From: Pontibacter sp. HSC-14F20
GTDB lineage: Bacteria > Bacteroidota > Bacteroidia > Cytophagales > Hymenobacteraceae
Direction: 5' to 3'
Assembly: GCF_019599265.1 (NCBI RefSeq)
Contig: NZ_JAHZTC010000006.1
Location: forward strand, 169,882-233,881
DNA: 64,000 bases
The position numbers were made by a program, and so were the translations under genes. This document shows positions 1 to 8,200 of the stretch, one piece after another. The notes below the pieces were generated by a model, which was given only the letters and a program-made list of their open reading frames with translations, was not told the origin of the DNA and made no database searches. Positions within the stretch are counted from its first letter, which is position 1. Every line of letters starts with the position of its first letter.

Positions 1-586
1 TTTTACCACGGTGCGTATTCACCCAGCTGGCAAAGCGGTTCAGGCCGTCCGGGTTAATAGAAGGGTCGATCAGAATAACGGTTTCGCTGAGCAGCTTATC
101 GATTTCAGGTCCCTGCGCAGCGGCCAGGTGGTACACAGCCAGCAAAGAAGCATTGCTGCCACTTGGTTCGTTGCCGTGTACGCTGTAACCCATCCACACC
201 ACGCCCGGCATGTTCTTGATGTCGAGTTTACCGGATGCATTTGGGTCAGTCAGCTGACGATGCTGCTCCTTGATGCGTTGGATGTTTTTGTGGTTCTCGG
301 GGGAGGTGATGGTGAGCAGGTATAGCGGGCGGTTTTCGTGGGTACGTGCATACTCTTCTATGGTGATACGGTCGGAAAGCTGCGCCATCTGCCGCATGTA
401 CATCGTCAGTTGGTCGTGACTCACATGCCATTCGCCTACGTTGTAGCCCAGGATGTCTCTGGGGGTAGGAAACTCTTTGTTGTAGGTCACATCCTGTGGG
501 AGGTAGTAGGAGAGGTCTGTCTGCGCCATTGTCCACTGGCTCAGAAAGACCAGTGTCGCCGTGGCGAGCGCGTAGATTTTTTTCAT
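1..586 (-). CDS. M14-family zinc carboxypeptidase, N-terminal part (cut by window edge)
   Basis: The minus strand reads from an ATG at 586-584 without a stop to base 1, giving about 195 residues of a longer protein. It begins with a signal peptide (MKKIYALATA and a hydrophobic stretch ending near MAQ, residues 1-21), so the product is exported. The zinc-binding HxxE pair of the M14 family is visible as HGNE at residues 137-140, followed by the conserved INPDG block near residue 178. The third zinc ligand and the catalytic Glu lie outside the window. A complete paralogue sits at 11471-14029, with the same order of signal peptide, HGNE and VNPDG. Substrate is unknown; family members remove C-terminal residues or cleave peptides outside the cytoplasm. 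The family call is firm, the exact specificity is not. Confidence 0.88.
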   Translation of the reverse strand, partial: MKKIYALATATLVFLSQWTMAQTDLSYYLPQDVTYNKEFPTPRDILGYNVGEWHVSHDQLTMYMRQMAQLSDRITIEEYARTHENRPLYLLTITSPENHKNIQRIKEQHRQLTDPNASGKLDIKNMPGVVWMGYSVHGNEPSGSNASLLAVYHLAAAQGPEIDKLLSETVILIDPSINPDGLNRFASWVNTHRGK

Positions 587-662
587 GGGTACGGTTGTTT
601 TAAGGGTGATCGTGATAGTAGGTTAGCTATGCAATTTCCCCTTTTGGCTCGCCTTTTCCAAA

Positions 663-698
663 AATAAAAGCCCTGCCGTTTAGAGCAGGGCTTTTATT
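663..698 (-). terminator. Rho-independent terminator of the PepSY gene
   Basis: An inverted repeat (AATAAAAGCCCTGC and GCAGGGCTTTTATT, 8-base loop) lies just after the stop of the minus-strand PepSY gene. AT-rich tracts flank both arms, so it could act in both directions, but only the minus strand has a gene ending here. Confidence 0.8.
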
Positions 699-723
699 AC
701 AAACTATTGAGGATTAAGGCAGG

Positions 724-1530
724 CTAACCATTGACAGATCGTCTGTGTTCATGCGATACCGACGATTTGTTGCGACGTGCGCCACTGCTCACAAAATAGA
801 GTGCAAAGCCTGAAAATATGGTTACAATGCCGGCGATAGAAAACACCCGCAGCAGCAGATTCCCGAAGTTGTCGCGACCCTGATAATCCATGGTGTGCAG
901 CATCCAGAGGAAGTCGAATATGCGCCATTTGTTGTTCCGGAATTTGGTAACCACGCCTTGCTCAGCAGCCACATACACGGTGGTTTGAGTAGGGTGCTCC
1001 ATGGTGATAGCCCAGGCTGGCAGAGCACTGCCACGGTACTCATGGTGGCCGTTCATATTCTCCTGCGTGATGTACTCTACTTTGGCTACCGCGACTGAAT
1101 CCACGAAGCTCTGGCGGGCGAGTTCTGTGGATTCCTGTTCATTAAGGGCAGGGCGCAGTTCGCCTGTTGCCGCGACAGCAAGTTGCATACGTGCCGGCAC
1201 CTGCTCATGTCCTGTCCCATAGGATGTTTGGTCGTTTGCTGTATGATAGGCGATCTGGTAATGCGGCGTCCCTAGGATATCGATCAGCTTGAGTGACGTA
1301 ATAGAGGATGTGCCGGGCAATTGTGCCATCACCTCAGCCGGCGAAACCAGTTCCTCCCCACTCCCTAAAGTCATACTGACAGATTTGCGTTGATGGTCAC
1401 CATGAATCTCGTCCAGGTCACTGAAGCTAAAATAGATGCCGCCGATGGTCCACATCACAAACTGTATACCTGTAATCAGGCCCAGATAGCGATGTGTTTT
1501 ACGGATGCGGAGATGGGTCTTTCTTTTCAT
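724..1530 (-). CDS. PepSY-domain inner-membrane protein
   Basis: This 268-residue protein opens with a basic stretch and a membrane helix (KTHRYLGLITGIQFVMWTIGG), the usual start of PepSY-associated membrane proteins, has a periplasmic middle, and ends with a second helix (FSIAGIVTIFSGFALYFVS) and a basic tail. The block LDEIHGDHQ just after the first helix is typical of the group. PepSY membrane proteins are often linked to iron or siderophore reduction or to control of peptidases; here the neighbours are two M14 peptidases, which fits the second idea but does not prove it. I chose the ATG at 1530; an in-frame TTG at 1554 would add eight residues without a ribosome-binding signal. The gene stands alone, with its own terminator. 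Confidence 0.75.
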   Translation of the reverse strand: MKRKTHLRIRKTHRYLGLITGIQFVMWTIGGIYFSFSDLDEIHGDHQRKSVSMTLGSGEELVSPAEVMAQLPGTSSITSLKLIDILGTPHYQIAYHTANDQTSYGTGHEQVPARMQLAVAATGELRPALNEQESTELARQSFVDSVAVAKVEYITQENMNGHHEYRGSALPAWAITMEHPTQTTVYVAAEQGVVTKFRNNKWRIFDFLWMLHTMDYQGRDNFGNLLLRVFSIAGIVTIFSGFALYFVSSGARRNKSSVSHEHRRSVNG

Positions 1531-1578
1531 AAAATGTTTTGTACCAGCTATCAATATACAGTATAGAGGAGTTCCTCA

Positions 1579-1613
1579 CAAATGTAATCTGCATCGGAAA
1601 GAAACTGACTCAA
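1579..1613 (-). promoter_or_regulatory. Possible promoter of the PepSY gene
   Basis: On the minus strand a TTG (1613-1611) is followed after 24 bases by TACATTTG (1586-1579), a match to the Bacteroidota -7 box TAnnTTTG. The gap is longer than the usual 19, so the -33 assignment is weak; the -7 box is 49 bases from the ATG. Confidence 0.35.
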
Positions 1614-2240
1614 GAGTTAGTGCAGGTTTTTATGAGTGAATTAACCATACGAATCACAAGGGTATCCTCGCAAAAAGCAGTGCAATTTTATACTTAAGCT
1701 AAACTATATATAAGTATTCGTATTAAGGCTTGTTTGAGTAGAAAAGGCCTGTAATACTTATTCTCTTCAAATTCATAAATTAACAATAGGTGCACGTTGA
1801 TGCAATTTTTTAGATTATTATTTTAATTTTTTGATTTTTATTTAGTTAGATTTATTATTATTATACCTTAAGTATGAAACTTTTATATTTAATGAAGGTA
1901 TCTTAAGCTGATTACCTACCCTAAATAGTAAAGCCTGTGAGTAATTTAGCCGAAAGTCTGTCAGGGCCAATCCTGTTTAATACAATTGGTCTATACGAGT
2001 CAGCGTTATCTGGCTCATCAGTGCCCTGCATTCCCCCACCAAAGTGATAATGCCCGGCTATCTGCGCCTTCTGGGCCAGCAAGAGCCTCATTTTATACCA
2101 GGTAACTCTATCGAAAGAGCCCTGCACCTCCCTCCGAAGCTCCCTTCGAGTCTTCGCATGATCCCTATTGCCTTCTGTAGCAGAAAACAAGCACCGAAAC
2201 CCTAATAGCGTGCTCTTCGCTCACCTTAACCTTTGAGTAT
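1614..2240. other. AT-rich intergenic region with one doubtful small reading frame
   Basis: Bases 1660-1915 are very AT-rich with no readable gene and contain the near-palindrome ATACCTTAAGTAT around 1864. Bases 1921-2190 are more GC-rich and hold a minus-strand frame of 89 codons that starts only with TTG (2190); an internal ATG at 2094 would give 57 codons. Its translation has a coding-like middle (LLLAQKAQIAGHYHFGGG) but matches nothing I recognise. It may be a remnant or a chance frame. The stretch also carries whatever promoter drives the giant gene at 2241; I found no convincing full promoter. Confidence 0.3.
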
Positions 2241-5200
2241 ATGAGAAAGAACTTTACACGATTGATTAGTAGTGTTACCCGAACCAAAAGCTTTGCAATC
2301 GCCCTCACCAGCCTGATGATTCTGGCTGGTTCTGTGTATTTAATGGCGGCTGTGGGTGTAACAGTCACAGGAGGAGGAACATTTCCTATTTCTGCTGATT
2401 TAGCAGCGAATGCCACTCTTACAACTCCAAGTTATACACCTATAGGTGCCATCACCATTAGAGAAGAGTCTGTTAATGACTTTGCATCCAGTGGTAATAT
2501 AGTGCTGAGAGCACCTGCAGGCTGGCGGTTTAGGAGTACTGGCGTCACACGAACTGCAGGGTTATTCGATGACAATGGAACTACTAATATAACTTTAGGG
2601 GCTGCAGCTTATAGCTCAGATGGCTCAACAATTACTTTTTCATTAACAGTTAATAATACAAATAAGAGAGATGAAATAGTTATCTCCGGCGTTCAGGTTC
2701 AAGCCTTAGATGGTACCAGCATACCTGCTACTGGAAGTATCAGAGTTGAAGTATCTGGGGGTGCATTAGTTTCAGGACTGCCTACTACTTTGTCTCAATC
2801 TATATCTCAAGCTCCTGGTGCAGTAAAACAACTTGCATTCATCACGCAGCCATCTGATGAGCTACTAGGAGAATCCATAACTCCTGCAGTGCAAGTTCAG
2901 GCTAGAGACCAGTTTAGTAACATAGTACCAAATCCTTCTATCTCCCTGGCGCTTGGATCCAACCCTGGAAGTGGTTCATTAATAGCAGGCACTTCTTCTA
3001 CTTCAAATGGCGTGGTTACTTTCTCGGGTTATAGCATCAATAGAGTCGGTATAGGGTATACACTTTCCGCCTCTAGTACAGGGGCCTCCAGTGTTATTAG
3101 CAACGCCTTTACCGTTAACAACAGGAAACCTACTATCAGTACCGTAAGCGGTTGTTTGTCAGTTGGCGACCCTGCAACTACGATCACTATTACCGGTACA
3201 AACTTTGTGACTGGGGCCACTATGTTAGTCAATGGTCAATCAAGACCAGCAACTTTTACGAATTCAACTACTCTTACCACTTCCATAAGCGCTGCTGAAT
3301 TAGCCTCTGCAGGAAATTTGTCTATTGTAGTCAAAAATCCGGCACCTGCTCAAGACAATGGCGAGTCAGAGGCTTTTAGCAAACCTGTGAACGCCTTGCA
3401 GTCTGCAGGCACTATTTCAGGTGTGTCAGAAATTTGTCCGGGAGAATCTAATGTTGAACTTTCTGTGCCTACAAACAGTGATGTTACATCTTACCAATGG
3501 ACCGTTGTGTCAGGTGGTGCAACTATTGTTTCTGGAGGCAATACCAGGACTGCACGCCTGAACTTTGGTAATACTGCCGGTCCTGTGCAAGTATCAGTAG
3601 TAGCTTTCAACACTTGTGGTAAACCAGGCCCTGCCACAACCCGCACCATCACGATCAAGCCAACGCCTGTTGTAACGGTGTCTGCGCAGAATGATGATAC
3701 TGCTGTATGCCAAGGTGAATCTGTTGTTTTATCAGCTGCTGGGGCAAACTCTTACGTTTGGTCTGGTACAGGTATAGCTGCTGGCACAACAGGTAACACA
3801 CTTACTGTTACACCTACAGTCACTACTACCTATACCGTAATAGGAACCACAGATGATTGTCCCTCTGCGCCAAGGACTATCACCATCAATGTAACCCCAG
3901 CACTGACACAGGGAGTTATTTCAGGTGTAAACGAATACTGCCACAATGCTTCGGCAACCGCTATAACAGCTTCCATAACAGGAGGAGGTAGTGCTACCAA
4001 GTCTTATAAATGGGAAAGAAGCACTACAGGTGCCAACGGTCTTTGGACTGAGGTGGGAACATCAGCGAATTTTACTCCATTAACTACCGCAACTGGTACT
4101 TCGTGGTATAGAAGAACGGTAAGTGCAGGAGAGTGCTCTGTAACTTCTGCTGCGTTTCCAGTATTGGTTAAATCGAACCCAACCATTACGGTGGAGGCGA
4201 GTGAGAACGCGATCTGCCAGGGAGAAACTGTTGAACTGACAGCAGAAGGCGCTGATAGCTACATCTGGTCTGGTACAGGCATGCCTGCTGGCGCCACAAG
4301 TGATAAAGTTACAGTTACACCAACTGTCACAACCACATACACCGTAGTAGGTGTGATCGATGGCTGCCAGTCAACGCCGCAAACTGTTACGATTACTGTC
4401 ACGCCAACCCTTACCCAAGGAGCCATTACTGGTGTAACGCAATACTGCCAGACTGTAGGTGGTTTTGGTACTGCTCTGAGCAGTACAGTAGGCGGTGGCG
4501 TAGCAGCTAAATCGTACCTGTGGGAGCAAAGTCCGAATGGCACCAGCGATTGGGAACCGGCCGAAAATACGAACAATGGAGCCTCCTATACTCCTTCTAT
4601 CTCAGAAGCAGGCACTATGTATTACCGGAGAGCGGTTGAGTCAGGTAGTTGTGTTTCAATTGGGGAACCGGTTGCTGTGACAGTCACCCCATCCATAACA
4701 AACACCATCACATCAGCAAACCAGGTAGTTTGCTCTGGCGAAACGATTAGCCAAATTACCGGAACCGTTTTGGGAGGAAGTCCGGATGAGGTGAGTTACC
4801 AGTGGGAGCAGAGTGCTAATGGCACCAGCGGTTGGGGAGATGCACCAGGTGCTAGTAAGGACCTCAACTATACACCGGAAGAAGAAGTTGTAAACACTTC
4901 CAAAACCACCTATTACAGACGCAAAGTTGTTTCCGGAAACTGTACCAGCTTTAGCGAGCCGGTAAGTATCAGAATCGTGGCAATGCCGATAGCTGAAATT
5001 TTGGATGGGGCCAACGATTACTTCTGCCCGCCTGCCTCCGCTACCTTAACTGCCCGCACTGGTACAGGCTATCGCTATACCTGGTACAAAGTTGTGCAAG
5101 GAGGCGATGATGAACATGTTGGCACTGATCAGAATACCTATACTACTAACGTTGAAGGCTACTACTATGTGGTTGTTAAGGGGGAGAATGATTGTACAAC

Positions 5201-8200
5201 TACTTCTTCAGTAACCCAAGTACAGTCAACCATCCTGAATACCAATATTATATCTGGTGCCCAAACGATATGCTATAATGCTATTCCCACAACTCTGGAG
5301 GGGCAAACGTCAACCTCTGACCTTGGAACAGTGACTTATCAATGGAGGGTGAGTAGTAATGGAACAAGCTTCTCTAATATAACTGGTGCAACCGATAAAG
5401 ACTTCACATTTACATCAAGCCTTACAGGTGACAAATGGTATCGTAGGGTTGCCAGAGTTGGATCAGGCTGTTCTATAACAAGTGAGCCTGTAAAAGTGAC
5501 AGTGAAACCTTTACTTCGTGTTACGAACCTAGCAAGTGCAAGCTCGGCTCTCTGTACTGGTACAGCTTTTACATTTAGTCCAGAAGGAAGTGAAGGCAGT
5601 AAATCGTTTACTTGGACACGTGCTGAGGTTGTTGGTATCAGCAATGATGCTGCTAGTGGCACAGGTGGTATTAACGAAACACTCGTTAATACCACAGCAG
5701 CAGCCGTCAACGTAACTTATATGTATACTACTAGCGATGACGAGGGATGTAGTGGGCCTGTACAAAATCTAGTAGTGCGTGTCAATCCAACGCCTACATT
5801 AAGCAGTCTATTGGCACCTCCTGCTATCTGTGGTGGCGCTGAATTTGATTATACTGCTAGAAGCGCAACTTCTAATACAACTTTCAGTTGGGTACGGAAG
5901 CCTGTAGCAGGTATAACAACAACAGCAGATGCTAGTGGTTCAGGAGCTAGGGTAGAACATATATTAACTAACACTACCCCTAACCCGATTGATGTTACCT
6001 ATACCTATACCTTAACTGCTAACGGTTGCTCCAATACACAGAACGTAGTGGTGAGAGTAAATCCAAGACCTCATTTAAACACCACTTTAACGCCTGCAGC
6101 TATCTGTAGCGGCGCAACGTTTAGTTATGAACCTGACAGCGACACAGAGGAAGAAACTTATACATGGACCCGTACTGCTCCTGCAAGCATCTCAGGTGGG
6201 GCTACAAGTGGTACGGGGAGTATCAGCCAAGTCTTAACCAACGCATCAGCGAATCCGGTTAATGTTACCTATCAGTTCATTACAAGCGCTAATAGCTGTG
6301 CAGGTACTCCTCAGGATGTAGTGGTAACGGTTAACCCAAGCCCTAAACTGAGTTCACTGCTTACAGCTAATGTATGCAGCGGCAACACCTTCAGCTATGA
6401 GCCTGCGAGTGCAACAGAGGGGTCTACTTTCTCTTGGTCCAGGTCAGCATCGGGTGGTAATGCGGCTTCCAGTGGAACTGGCAACATCAGTGAAGTACTC
6501 ACCAATACGACTACAGCGCCGATCACAGTAACTTACGAAATTACAGCACGGGCAAACGGCTGTAATGGTGAGCCGCAGAACCTTGTGGTGACGGTACACC
6601 CAAGACCTGTGCTGAACAATATTCCGACCTCAGCTTCAGTTTGTAGTGGCAGTGTATTTAGCTATACACCCCAAAGCCTTACACCGAATGCTAGCTTCAC
6701 ATGGACCAGAGCCGCAGTGAATGGCATCAGTAACGCAGCAGTGACTAGCCCTAGGGCCGGCTCCATCAGCGAAACACTGGTTAACACAACCACTGATCCA
6801 ATTGATGTGACTTATGTTTACACCACAACTGCGAATAATTGTGCTGGAAGTGAGCAGAATGTAGTGATAACCGTAAATCCAAGACCGGTTTTAAGCAGCA
6901 CGCTTACGGCTGACCCTGTCTGCAGTGGTACACCGTTTAGCTATACCCCTCAAAGTGCAACTATTGGAGCCACTTTTTCTTGGACCAGGGCGGCCGTGGC
7001 AAATATTAGTAATACCGCGGTAACTACTGCTGTTGCGGGTGATATCAACGAGACCTTGATCAACACTGGCACTGCACCAGTAACTGTTACTTACAAGTAT
7101 ACTACTACTTATGCGTCTAATGGCAGTTCATGTTCCGGTACTGAGCAGGATGTGAAAGTAGTTGTGAACCCTTCACCAAAGCTGAGCAGTACATTGACGC
7201 CAACAGCAGTCTGTAGTAGCTCAACCTTTAGCTATACCCCAACAAGTGCTACAACAGGTGCTACCTATACCTGGACCAGAGCAGCAGTTGCAGGTATAAG
7301 CAACACAGCTGTGACTGATGGTACGGGTGCTGTGAGCGAAACGCTTGTAAATACTACTGCTAACACAATTAATGTAACGTACGTCTATATCATAACAGCG
7401 AACGGTTGTACAGGAACTCCCCAGAACGTAACCGTAAGGGTGAATCCTAAACCAGACGCAACCTTTAGTGGTGTCACAGACGGTCAGATTGTGTACTCAG
7501 ATGGAGGGACTATCTCACTTACGCCAACAGTAGCGGGAGGTAATTTTTCCATTGTATCACCATCAGGTACGAATGGTATGACTTCAGGTGGCGTTTTGAC
7601 TCCTTGTACTGCACTAGTTTCAGAAACTGAAAAGGAAATCACTATCCGTTATACCTTAGCACAAACTTCCAATAGTGTTGCATGTAATGCTTTTGAAGAG
7701 AAGAAAGTTATCCTGAAGCGCTCTAAGTATGTTGTAGTAATTGAAGCCGTTCCTTTCCCAACGTGTAGAGGCCAAAACACAACCTATAGAGCAGTTGTGT
7801 ATAAGGATCCAGTGTCTGTTACTTATCCATATCTAGTAAATGGTGATGGACAACCAGTAGACGGGCAAGGAAATTTACTAGGTGCTAAAACATATCCTAT
7901 ACCTAACCCAGCTTATCCTTTCCCGGCGAATGCACCTCAAATTTTGAAAGATAACGCATACCGCTACTACCAGCCAATAGTAAATGGAGGTGTAAGAGTT
8001 AACGACGATGCAAATGCAAGCAACTTCACTTACCGATGGACGAAGAACTTCGACAACTTCCCATTTGGCGATAAAGTGGAAGTCGGAAACGCTGGCCTTT
8101 CATCTGAAGACTACTATGCGGTTTCTATAACCGCTGGTCCTACGAATAGTTGTATTAGTCCCATCACAAATGGCGGTTTGTGGTCAAACAGAACCTACAC

